Part shown: positions 10,093 through 19,506 of the stretch, piece by piece
Position numbering within the stretch: position 1 is the first letter of the stretch
Layout: every line of letters begins with the position of its first letter
Source: Gracilaria gracilis
Lineage: Eukaryota; Rhodophyta; Florideophyceae; Gracilariales; Gracilariaceae
Assembly: GCA_030374805.1 (NCBI GenBank)
Contig: JARGSG010000199.1
Coordinates: forward strand, 186,001-250,000
DNA: 64,000 nt
Direction of reading: 5' to 3'
Translations under genes and position numbers: made by a program
The notes under the pieces: generated by a model
Database searches by the model: none
Seen by the model: the letters and a program-made list of their open reading frames with translations, nothing else
Told to the model about the DNA's origin: nothing

Positions 10093-10394
10093 ATTTATGA
10101 AACGCGTACGTGAATTACTCGTACGCGGGGGTATGCTAAGAACCCCAACAACCTGTAACATTTATCTCTACACCGTAGCCACAAACCACAAATCAGTAGC
10201 CGTGCTACACTCACGGGGCTATAATATGGTACAAAGAAAGAATTAGGTACCTAAGGTGTTTTCGACTGCAGAAGCGTTTCGTTTGCGACGATAATCGCCT
10301 TCTTCTTCACTGAACCTCTCCATTCAACCTCTAGAGCTCGCCGCGTAAGGTGTACACCATGACAAGGCGCTTCGCATGTACCGCTTTTGTCGCC
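10093..10394. repeat. Repeat D, copy 1 (3' flank of the NB-ARC gene)
   Basis: About 300 bp here match 51802-52109 in inverted orientation, with high identity by eye. It starts at the short inverted repeat around CGCGTACG...CGTACGCG and ends at ACCGCTTTTGTCGCCA. This copy lies 103 bp from the stop of the NB-ARC/WD40 gene; the other lies inside the GGTGA-end element. It has no terminal repeats of its own that I can see. Confidence 0.8.
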
Positions 10395-10496
10395 ATTCTG
10401 CAATTCGAAAGGCTCTTGTGCGGGTTGTGCACAATTTTGCTCGTCTTGTCGACACACACTCCGTGCGCGTGATGACCACTTGAACTTTCATGGGAC

Positions 10497-13400
10497 TCAG
10501 TTGGGCGCGTGTCGAATAATTTCACAGAACTCAGAGAAACCACTGGCTCGTGAGCACCAGCGGTCGCCCAAGCGATCCACTGCTCCCCCGCACGTTGCCA
10601 CAATCTCGGTGCCATCGGCGCGTTCCTCAGTTATTCGGCGAGTCCCAGGTTCACGGCCTGACCACGTGAGCGCCAGCGCGTCGATCGTCAACTGCCACGC
10701 CGCGTCGTGTGACGTCAGCACGCACGCCCTCCGACGTACGTCCCACAACCTCCCCATACCGTCGAACTGGAACGATACAATGCGCGAGCACTGCGCATCC
10801 ACCGCCACACGGTACACAGCGCCGCTGTGAGGGAGGGCTTGGCCCACCGCCTCCCCGCTCAGTGCGTCCCACAATCGAACGGTGCGGTCGTGTGATCCGG
10901 ACACCACTCGACTCCCATCTGCACTGAACGCCACACACAATACACCATCCGTGTGACCGACTAGAGGCTGCCCCACTGCCTCCCCGCTCAGCGAATCCCA
11001 CAATCGGACGGTGCGATCGTGTGACCCGGACACCACTCGACTCCCATCAGCGCTGAACGCCACACACAATATTCTTTCCGTGTGACCGACTAGAGGTTGC
11101 CCCACCGCCTCCCCGCTGAGCGCGTCCCACAATCGAACAGTGCGGTCGTGTGACCCGGACACCACTCGACTCCCATCAGCGCTGAGCGCCACACAAAACA
11201 CACCATCTGCGTGACCGACGAGAGGCTGCCCCACTGCCTCCCCGCTCAGCGAATCCCACAATCGGACGGTGCGATCGTGTGACCCGGACACCACTCGACT
11301 CCCATCAGCGCTGAACGCCACACACAATATTCTTTCCGTGTGACCGACTAGAGCCTGCCCCACCGCCTCCCCGCTCAGCGCATCCCACAATCGAACGGTG
11401 CGGTCGTATGACCCGGACACCACTTGACTCCCATCTGCACTGAACGCCACACACTTCACATAATCCATGTGACGAACCAGAGGCTGCCCCACTGCATCCC
11501 CGCTCAGCGCGTCCCACAATCGAACGGTGCAGTCGTGTGACCCGGTCGCCACTCGACTCCCATCAGCGCTAAACGCCACACACAATGTACCATCCGTGTG
11601 ACCGACCAGAGGCTGCCCCACCGCCTCCCCGCTCAGCGCGTCCCACAATCGAACGGTGCGGTCGTGTGACCCGGACACCAGTCGACTCCCATCTGCACTG
11701 AACGCCACACACTCCACATAATCCATGTGGCCGACTAGAGGTTGCCCCACCGCCTCCCCGCTCAGCGAATCCCACAATCGAACGGTGCGATCGTATGACC
11801 CGGACGCCACTCGACTCCCATCAGCGCTAAACGCCACACACAATGTACCATCCGTGTGACCGACTAGAGGCTGCCCCACCGCCTCCCCGCTCAGCGCGTC
11901 CCACAATCGAACAGTGCGGTCGTCTGACCCTGACACCAGTCGACTCCCATCTGCACTGAACGCCACACACTCCACATAATCCATGTGGCCGACTAGAGGT
12001 TGCCCCACCGCCTCCCCGCTCAGCGCGTCCCACAATCGAACGGTGCGGTCGTCTGACCCGGACACCAGTCGACTCCCCTCCGCGCTGAACGCCACTGAAC
12101 ACACAACATCCGTGTGGCCTTCGAGAATTCTCGTCATACTCCCTGTCTGCCTGTTCCAGGTCACAATTCTTCCATTTTGGTGACCCGTTGCCAACATTTT
12201 CATGTCTACTGAGAACGCAGCACAATATGCATTTCCGTTCTTCATTTCTTCTTCCATGCGTAGCTCCCGCGTATTGCGAATACCAGTTTTCGGGTTGTAC
12301 TGTGTTACCCCGGCTGCATTACCTCCTCCCCAGACAAAAAACACATAGCCATCCTTTTCAGAGACACATAGTACCCGCCCAGGACAGTCGATCAAATCTA
12401 TTCCAGCCCCCGTGGCAGGTTGCAGAAATCCTTCAGAAGCTCTTGCCCATGGTCGCGGAGCGCATCTTTCTATTTCGTCAATGAATCTTTGCGTTCTGTT
12501 ACACTGCTCTGCAGACGAAACTAAACGTCCGTATAGCTGGAACCATGCTTCGTAGGGGTTGTCCTTCACAAACGTAGAGCTCATGCGCGCCGCCTTTTTC
12601 ACCATTTCCAGATGTTTCAGCAAGTTCGACTCATTGGTACCTTTGCCGCGAACCGCGGATGTGCCATGCTCTATGTCTTGCTGCACTGCGTAGAATCCAC
12701 TGGTCTGAAACCGCTTCACAATCCATTGTGGTTTTGAGAGTAACCACATCAGGTCATCAGCGTATCCTGCAAATGCAAGTCCACGGCAAAGATTTTCATA
12801 CAGGTAACCATCATCATCGGAATCCCACCACGCTCGACGCAGACTGCAAGGTAGGAGGCTTGCTCTCGTGGTCTCAAGCTCTGCAGTGTCCCTGCTGCGG
12901 CTCGCCACGCGACACAATCTCCTCCAAATTGGTACTGCATGGCGTTTGATGGCCATACCCATTCGTGCTTCCTGCTCTTCTCCAGACCGCCCCTCAGTCT
13001 GTGGAACTTTCTCGCTCTCATCACGTGGGACGTAGTTCTGCACCAGAGTTCGGAAGAACTGCTGAATCTCATACTGTTCAGACGCTCGGCGAGTTGCGAT
13101 ATCCAAAATCAAATCGTGCAGTTGTATCCAAGTACAACCGTCTTCCCTCCGAGCTTGCACAATCGACACTGTACCAAAGCTTTCTACAACTTGTTCAGCT
13201 TCTCCAATGTCCTCCACGCCCCACAACCTTTGGAGCATATGAACCGGTACCATTTGTTGCTTCTTAACAACGCACAAGGCTCTGAACAACTGCTGATAAC
13301 TTCTGCCGTCTTCGCGCTTCTCCAACACTTGCATAGAAATATCCACAATCTTCGACAGTTTGTCCTTTCCATCAAGTAAATCAAACAAATCCTTTCGTTT

Positions 13401-14591
13401 CGACATTATGTCCTCATGGAAATCACACAACGCGTTCTGTTTCTCTCCAGCACACTTCATATGCCAGATGTTCCGCACTGAAGCACCCGCGATACCAAGC
13501 GCAAGAGGAAGCCCCTGGCACATATCAAGGGTGGCTTCGAGTGCTGCGTTGTTCGCTTCGTCAAGCACATCCTTCTCATCATATCCAGCATGTGTCATCA
13601 ACATACTTCGTGCCAGTTCGCTTCGTGCTTCTGTCTCCGAAAACTCTATCTCTGAATCTGTCCCAGGCAAAAAGCGAGTGTCCCTCGACGTAAACACCAC
13701 GCGGCTTTCGTCGTTCAGTATCGTACAAAGAACATTGAGAACTTCGATGTCAATTTCGTTCTCCCACCAAATGTCATCGATCAATAGAAGACACGTATAC
13801 GGCCGGAACCAAACCGATGCCTTGTCAGAGGCATCTTGAAGGCGTCTTCCGTTTCCAAGCTGTTTTGCTAAACTTTCGCCCCCGGTCCGAAGAACGATTC
13901 TTGCGATCCCTTGAATTACGGTTGATATCGTCGAATCGTTTCCTAGCTGAATGTACAGCGTACCACCAGGAAACCTCTTCCTAATATCTGGATCCGTAGC
14001 GAGTCCACGAACAGCGCAAGTCTTCCCAACCCCTCCCTTTCCATAGGCCACAACAGCAATGACCCTGGTGCCTCCTTGGTCCAGAACAGCTGTCTTCAGT
14101 TTGCCTTCGCAAGTATTGGGGTTGAAATAATCCTGCGACAGTCGGGGCGGATTTCTTGGAACGTTGTTGGCTGGTATGTACTTTTGAGATGGCCGATTTT
14201 CCTCTTCCTTGAGAGCAGTAGATACATGCTCGGTAAGGAACTGAAAGAACTCCTTCGCATCCGCTTCGCATTTGTCGAGGATTTGCTTCATTCGTCTAAC
14301 CCTGCTCCCAAAATTGGCTTGTTCTACCTTCATTTCCCAGGCTTCAAGCTTCTCAGCATTTTGTTGCAAAAGCGTTTCAAAATGGCCTATTCGAGTGGTA
14401 AGCACGGAATGTGTGGTCGGAGACGCTGTAACTCGTTCAAGATGTTCAGTTGCGTCTTTATACAGCTGGTCGAGACGGCGAAGAGTTTCTTTGTTATCTT
14501 GCGATATGTCTGCACGCTCCACGAATCGTTTACCAATTGTTTCGAGCTTGTCAAGCCCCTTTAGCACTGCGGAAAATGGTATGCTATCCAT
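10497..14591 (-). CDS. NB-ARC/WD40 STAND protein (1364 aa)
   Basis: A signal-transducing STAND ATPase, predicted to be a cytosolic sensor: the NB-ARC module switches on ADP/ATP exchange and the WD40 array binds a ligand. Residues 1-150 are helical and charged. NB-ARC shows Walker A GKGGVGKT (~184-191), Walker B LLLIDDIW (~268-275), the VVFTSR sensor (~298-303), GLPLA (~361-365) and LHDLILDIA, an MHD-like winged-helix motif (~491-499). WD40 repeats follow: a divergent blade, ten nearly identical 43-residue repeats (~825-1254), then a divergent end. One uninterrupted exon; ATG at 14591 begins MDSIPFSAVL. Related architectures in fungi act in self/non-self recognition and in animals and plants in cell death; that role is inference here. 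No effector domain is recognised at the N terminus. Confidence 0.9.
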   Translation of the reverse strand: MDSIPFSAVLKGLDKLETIGKRFVERADISQDNKETLRRLDQLYKDATEHLERVTASPTTHSVLTTRIGHFETLLQQNAEKLEAWEMKVEQANFGSRVRRMKQILDKCEADAKEFFQFLTEHVSTALKEEENRPSQKYIPANNVPRNPPRLSQDYFNPNTCEGKLKTAVLDQGGTRVIAVVAYGKGGVGKTCAVRGLATDPDIRKRFPGGTLYIQLGNDSTISTVIQGIARIVLRTGGESLAKQLGNGRRLQDASDKASVWFRPYTCLLLIDDIWWENEIDIEVLNVLCTILNDESRVVFTSRDTRFLPGTDSEIEFSETEARSELARSMLMTHAGYDEKDVLDEANNAALEATLDMCQGLPLALGIAGASVRNIWHMKCAGEKQNALCDFHEDIMSKRKDLFDLLDGKDKLSKIVDISMQVLEKREDGRSYQQLFRALCVVKKQQMVPVHMLQRLWGVEDIGEAEQVVESFGTVSIVQARREDGCTWIQLHDLILDIATRRASEQYEIQQFFRTLVQNYVPRDESEKVPQTEGRSGEEQEARMGMAIKRHAVPIWRRLCRVASRSRDTAELETTRASLLPCSLRRAWWDSDDDGYLYENLCRGLAFAGYADDLMWLLSKPQWIVKRFQTSGFYAVQQDIEHGTSAVRGKGTNESNLLKHLEMVKKAARMSSTFVKDNPYEAWFQLYGRLVSSAEQCNRTQRFIDEIERCAPRPWARASEGFLQPATGAGIDLIDCPGRVLCVSEKDGYVFFVWGGGNAAGVTQYNPKTGIRNTRELRMEEEMKNGNAYCAAFSVDMKMLATGHQNGRIVTWNRQTGSMTRILEGHTDVVCSVAFSAEGSRLVSGSDDRTVRLWDALSGEAVGQPLVGHMDYVECVAFSADGSRLVSGSDDRTVRLWDALSGEAVGQPLVGHTDGTLCVAFSADGSRVASGSYDRTVRLWDSLSGEAVGQPLVGHMDYVECVAFSADGSRLVSGSHDRTVRLWDALSGEAVGQPLVGHTDGTLCVAFSADGSRVATGSHDCTVRLWDALSGDAVGQPLVRHMDYVKCVAFSADGSQVVSGSYDRTVRLWDALSGEAVGQALVGHTERILCVAFSADGSRVVSGSHDRTVRLWDSLSGEAVGQPLVGHADGVFCVALSADGSRVVSGSHDRTVRLWDALSGEAVGQPLVGHTERILCVAFSADGSRVVSGSHDRTVRLWDSLSGEAVGQPLVGHTDGVLCVAFSADGSRVVSGSHDRTVRLWDALSGEAVGQALPHSGAVYRVAVDAQCSRIVSFQFDGMGRLWDVRRRACVLTSHDAAWQLTIDALALTWSGREPGTRRITEERADGTEIVATCGGAVDRLGDRWCSRASGFSEFCEIIRHAPN
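10826..12120 (-). repeat. Ten 129-bp WD40-coding tandem repeats
   Basis: Ten units of 129 bp code 43 residues each, of the form GHxxxxxCVAFSADGSRVVSGS, then HDRTVRLWD. Nearly all differences between units fall in the five residues after GH (for example TDVVC, MDYVE, TDGTL, TERIL, ADGVF). The MDYVE and TDGTL types alternate, so pairs of units were copied together. This is the pattern expected of recent unequal exchange with diversification kept at the binding face. Confidence 0.92.
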
Positions 14592-15448
14592 AGTAGATTA
14601 CGTGAGACAGTGGATGTAGGGTGAACGTGTTCCTGAAACGAAGAACAGCGAATTGTGAAAATGTTGTAGGTTGAGTGATAGTGTCGGCGTCGGGTGAAAC
14701 ACCTTTCGGTGCCGGATGTGCGAAGGTTGCGAAGCCTTTAAAGAGGTGCACGACTCGCATCAGGGCGAGAACGGCGAACAGGGTTGAGGTGGTGCGGAGT
14801 GCTTCGAGCGCATGGTAAGGGCATGCGCTGCGCAGACGCTCGCGAGACAGACAGCAGTATGATAAGGGAGGAGGGGCCATCAAGAGCTTGGACATAAGAG
14901 CCACCCGTCTGTGATTCTGCGACGGAGCACGAATCTCAAGATGGAAACGCGGACAACTTGCGCCGAGATCGGAGTGGAGAAGGTCGCATGTTACTGTTGA
15001 TGTACTTTCATGTGACTGATTCGTCGGAACTGCCATGCGTTGGCGGTTGGTATACAGCTGCAACCCTTACTCCCAGTTGGCAATGCCAACAACCAGGCCA
15101 ACAACTTGTTCGAGGTCAAAGCCCAATTGGTGCGCACCTGAGTATTGGGCCACACGCCGGCACACGAGTGAGCCAAACCCCCTTCACCAATGCGCCGTTG
15201 GCGCGTGCATGCGCGTCAGTCCCTTCGTCAACCACGCCCACTTCTGTCGGAATGAGCTGTAATCAACTCGAGAGATAACGCGAAGCAATAGCACATTCAC
15301 ATGATTAGGATTTATTTGCGTTTTGTCGAAATATGCGTTGTGGAAATGGAATCACTTACATAACGTCGGTGTACACGTACAGTTACCAGGGAGACGCGGG
15401 TATGGAGCAACACCTTGAAAGGGAACGTCCATGGGATGTTCGAGTCCC
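14592..15448. other. Upstream region of the NB-ARC gene
   Basis: GC-richer intergenic DNA that must hold the promoter of the NB-ARC gene. No TATA box or repeat can be assigned with confidence. Several long open frames occur on both strands, as expected from the base composition, and none has a recognisable motif. Confidence 0.4.
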
Positions 15449-16253
15449 ACTCCCTGTATGGGCAAACTCAGCAGAAGAGCCCTCTACCCGTGGGCATGCC
15501 GAGTGGCAGCCGGGTGTAAACCGGAGACGGTACTGGAAGAACCTGCAGAGGTAAAAACCATGAGGAACCGGTGATCGGTAGTGAAGCACAGGAAGACCTA
15601 AAAAAAAGGTGCACAGAAGGGGGAAAAAAGGGTAAAGAAACCGTACAAACGACGACGTACTCCAAGTAACAAACACCCGGAGCGGAGCCAAGGGTTGTGC
15701 CAACCGGCGGAACAGACCCGAGGCAAAGCGACAACGGCAACCAAAGCCGAAAATAACCCTATACAGAGGCAAAAGCAAAGCCTGTACCAGGAAACGATAT
15801 ATTCAATAAACGATCCGATACCACGGCGAAAAAAACTGAACAGGACCAAATGATGAGACAAAGACTGAAATGAGCTAGAAATTGGTGCACAGTAGCTTCC
15901 CAAAGGACCCTGAGGGGTGAGTATACCGGAACCAGTCGTGGTTACTCTCGTAAGGGAGGCGTGAACCTACGTAGGCAGTACTTCTCATAGCCCAATTTTC
16001 GGGATGAAGACCACGTACGTCAGGAAGAAGATACGACTCCGGTAACTTTACAATTTTGGCTTCAGGGTGAGATCACCCGAACTTATATGCCTAGTGCATA
16101 TTAAACTAAATATTATTAATAAAATAGTGCACACTTCTTGAAATCCACACACGTGGCCAACCCACTGTCAGGAGCCTCATGAGTGACTCCACTCAACTAA
16201 ATCTACACAATTTCCACGTGTTCAACACCATGCAATGGTTCCATAATCCAATC
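15449..16253 (-). repeat. Probable solo LTR related to the E2/E3 LTRs
   Basis: A non-coding stretch with the layout of the E2 LTR. Near its left end TGTATGGGC and GCCGGGTGTAAACCG recall GTCGGGTGTAAGCCG in E2. Further right comes an ACTTTAC tract, then a stem-loop (GGGTGAGATCACCC, ~16065-16078), an AT-rich stretch and CACGTGGCCAACC, in the same order as in E2 at 50380-50520. No gag or pol lies on either side, so it would be a solo LTR. Ends and target duplication are uncertain, so the coordinates are approximate. Confidence 0.42.
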
Positions 16254-16522
16254 AACCTAACAAGGTTCACTTCAAGTCATCCGAACTTCACCCATATGTA
16301 GGGTGCATCATCAACATCACAAGCCATCATCCCAACGGGAGTCCAGAGCCTGAAGACGGGAAAATAGGTACCGACCACGGTGCTGTTTTGCTCTACAGCG
16401 GAAAATGCACCTTTTTCTTACTTTTCTGAAATAAACGATGTCACCATGTCCTCACAGAATACGTAACTAAATTTTACAACTTGTATTCTACAACTTACAG
16501 TGCTTTGCTAAGTAATACTGTA
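16254..16522. other. Intergenic, nothing recognised
   Basis: AT-rich sequence between the probable solo LTR and repeat A copy 2, with no coding or repeat signal seen. Confidence 0.4.
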
Positions 16523-17716
16523 ATCGCAAAGCTCCTACTAGGAAGACAAAGCTATGTGTTTTGAGCTAAAGTCTAGATTGCTCAGTCAAAATCTGCAGAA
16601 AAACTAGTTATCTGCATATTTTTGGTAATCTCTTTCAAAATTGGCGTAACTACCAAATCTATTGCTTATACATAGAATGCTTACAGCTGTTTCAAAAACA
16701 GGTTCATTGAGCAGCATTTTCACCTTTACAAATGCACCGTGTCACACGGCGCATTTTGTTGCCTTTCTGGACAGATCAGCTGTTTGGATCATTCCAGTGC
16801 CAACAAATAAAATTACTAAGAAAAAAAACGTCCATAGTTCCCCCATTCTGGATCTTCAATCATGCTGACTCCTAAAATTGCTTTTCTTCTTAACAACCTT
16901 CTACAATGTTTTTCTACCCTTCTTACCAATTATTTGGTACCGTCAATTATAGGTTATCTGTAAAACAGATGTTAAAACTTTTTTTACTACCGATTTGTAG
17001 ACTTTGGTTTAGTGCCAATGTGGTTTTAAAGAGACCAAGTTATTGTCCTAAACTACCAATACCTTGAATAAGACAGTACAAAACGCTCCAGTAAACGTAA
17101 TTCTTAGAAGGAACTATTTTTTGACCTCTCTGACTGATTTCTGCCAAAAACGCTTGACTATATGACTTCCAACCATGTAAATAAGTAGCCAAAAAATACA
17201 ACCCTGACTAAATTTCGTAAAATCTTGGTTGAGCTTGAGGCTGGCTCTCCTTTTCGAGCGGCCAACCCTGCTTCAGTTTACTGTTTTTATACTCAAAAAT
17301 TTCATATCTGTACAGCAGTATGTTATAAGATGACGACTATGAATTGATTTCAACTTCGTGGACCCAACTCATCGGAAATGAACTAAAATTGCTGTACGGA
17401 CACGCAGATGCATAAAATCAAATAAATTCAAAGTGTCCATTTGTGCATGGTCGATTTTGTTCTCGTGCAAACGATCCTTCCTCGTCACCTGTACGCAAAC
17501 TTACGATAACGCTTCGCCTCCAGCGCTATATTGTGGTATTAATCACGTCAGTGCAATTCACCTCGTTGCTCCTCGGAAGGAAGTACACATTTCAACACTA
17601 AACCACAAAAATCTCTTTTATTTATATTTCAAAAGACTTCTCTCAATTACAAGTTTTAACCAAACATATTATACATTGCAAAATCTAAGAACTGAATAAA
17701 AATCTCATCTAGTTAT
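16523..17716. repeat. Repeat A, copy 2, left part
   Basis: Inverted match of 5135-5988, interrupted twice: by a 384-bp extra segment (17213-17602) and by the chromovirus E4, which starts at 17717. The target bases GTTAT (17712-17716) recur after the element at 23146-23150. Confidence 0.78.
17213..17602. mobile_element. Small insertion in repeat A with 6-bp direct repeats
   Basis: A 384-bp segment absent from copy 1 of repeat A, plus one copy of ACTAAA. ACTAAA lies at 17207-17212 and 17597-17602, while copy 1 has it once. That is the signature of an insertion with a 6-bp target duplication. No terminal inverted repeat or coding capacity is evident, so the class is unknown. A deletion in copy 1 between the two ACTAAA would look the same. 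Confidence 0.5.
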
Positions 17717-18150
17717 TGTTGTATATCGTCACTACAGCTTTGAAGACTAGGAGGATGTATTCCTAGTATTTCTACCTAGCTTACGGTCCGCTGGAAAGCT
17801 CACCAGAGCTCATACGCTAATTAACAAATGCATGGCGCCGAGTCAGCATACACGGTACTGATGTGGAATCGTACGTGTAGAAAATTGCATATGCAATTTC
17901 TTGATCAGCATTGACGATAGCTGGAAACTATGGAATCCTTTCGGATCCATTGTACGACTACTTTGCGCCAAGCGAGTGTCGTCGGCAAACTACAATAAAA
18001 GCTCTCGGCGGAACGCCGAGAGCTACCGACGGGGAAGACCAGACTCCCGAGGTGTGCCCTTTGTTCTCCTTGTTCGCAAACCGTGCCATACTCTTTTTCT
18101 TTCTTTTTCACACGACCACCGTTTGCGTCCTTTCTCGAATCTCACCAACA
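17717..18150 (+). repeat. E4 5' LTR
   Basis: Begins TGTTGTATATCG and ends CTCACCAACA. An AATAAA signal (17994-17999) leads straight into an 11-bp perfect stem-loop, AGCTCTCGGCG (18000-18010) with CGCCGAGAGCT (18014-18024). This probably marks the RNA 3' end in the 3' copy. Confidence 0.93.
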
Positions 18151-18228
18151 AAGCGCTTTGTCTCTCAGAAGAGTACGAGTTATTCTTGGGGGGACGTAAA
18201 CACCGCTTCATCTGTACTGGGTTTCAGA

Positions 18229-19374
18229 ATGGCTTCTAACTACGGTGTCATAGCATACGTCAGATCTCCGGTTCTACGAGAAGTTACTCAACCGGCTCTC
18301 ATACGCTTTGAGACTGCATATGCCGCCTCCAAGGAAAAGTGTTCAGATGTCAACCGCAACTGCAGCGAAGAAGATCAAATGGCCATTGCTTCTGTACGCG
18401 ACTGCATCGAAAGCAGTACCTCGCACGCACTGTGTATTATGGGATAGATTGAAAACGCTTCTACTGTGGAGGAAGCCACGGCTGAGAAGGTAGAGACCTG
18501 GTTTGACAATGCTCTCGCAGCCGCACCGAAGGATTTGTCTGAACGTATCGAGGCTGCATTGGCTTCTGTTACATACTCCGTGTGCGAGCAAGATCCCGGT
18601 GGAGCAGTGACTACTCTAGTGATCAACTTGATCAAAGCCCTTGATCAACAGAACGCATCTTCTATCCTTAATGATAAGGATAAAGCTAAGTTTATGATCA
18701 ATAAACTGGAAGGCAAGCTGGAACCCCCGCTCCTGAGAGAACGTGTCCGAATGAGACGGGCGTTGTGGAATACGGAAGAGAAAAGTGACATCAAGTTTTT
18801 TCGCAAGGAGGTTTCTGCCTTGGCTGTAGAAGTTTCTCAGAACGAGATTGCACAATCTCGTATGAGCACGGTTGGGAAGCGCCACCGCGCCGAACAGGTC
18901 AAAAAGACTGGTAAACCACTGAAGTCCCGACGATTCAGTGGTGACACAAAGGAGTCTCTTAGTCCCCACTCTAGAAAAAACAGTCCGTATTCTTCTCACA
19001 AGCATGCGACTGCCAAGAAGTGGAGCGAAAAGTGCTTAAATCCAGAGTGCGATGAGATTCATCGCGTCAAGAATTGTCCTATCACTTCAGTAGAAGAACG
19101 CAAGAGGTTATTGGATCAGTGTTTCGAGACGAAGAAAGCCGCCAAAGCCGTCAAGAAAGCTGGAATAGCCTCCGTGCACTCAGGTGATGGAAGATATCGA
19201 CTACTGATTGAAGAAAAGGTCCGTTCTGTGGCTCTTGGCGATTACGGAGCAGACTTCAGTGCCCTACCTCAGAGCCTATTCCAGCAGATCATACACACAG
19301 ATCCCAATCTGCCTGTGACGGTTTTTGAGAAGCCAATTGCCTTGAAGGGAGCTTTCAACGTCGAAGGGGACTAA
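18229..19374 (+). pseudogene. E4 gag and protease-like region (fossil)
   Basis: The capsid-precursor region of E4. A helical N-terminal part leads to a basic stretch, then a single C/H-rich knuckle-like segment (KCLNPECDEIHRVKNC), and then a region with an ADFS-type protease-like motif. The region is broken as part of the fossil element. Confidence 0.7.
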
Positions 19375-19506
19375 AGTGCTTTAGAGTCAATCCTTCTTTC
19401 TATTACAATCTTGCTACTAGGGTCGAATGTGCCTGTCCGAATTCGCGGAGTGACGTTTTACGTCGTGGACGAGGAAATGGAAGAATTATTCTTAGGCTGA
19501 CGATTC

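Noticed and set aside
10651-12225. Several 70-130-codon frames with Gly/Arg/Ser repeats over the WD40 region
   Set aside because: They are out-of-frame readings of the 129-bp repeats of the NB-ARC/WD40 gene.
14592-15300. Long open frames upstream of the NB-ARC gene as a divergent gene
   Set aside because: They occur on both strands at once in GC-rich DNA and show no motif, start context or repetition pattern of a protein.
18023-18211. Minus-strand frames inside the E4 LTR and leader
   Set aside because: Shadow frames of LTR sequence, repeated in the 3' LTR, with no independent support.
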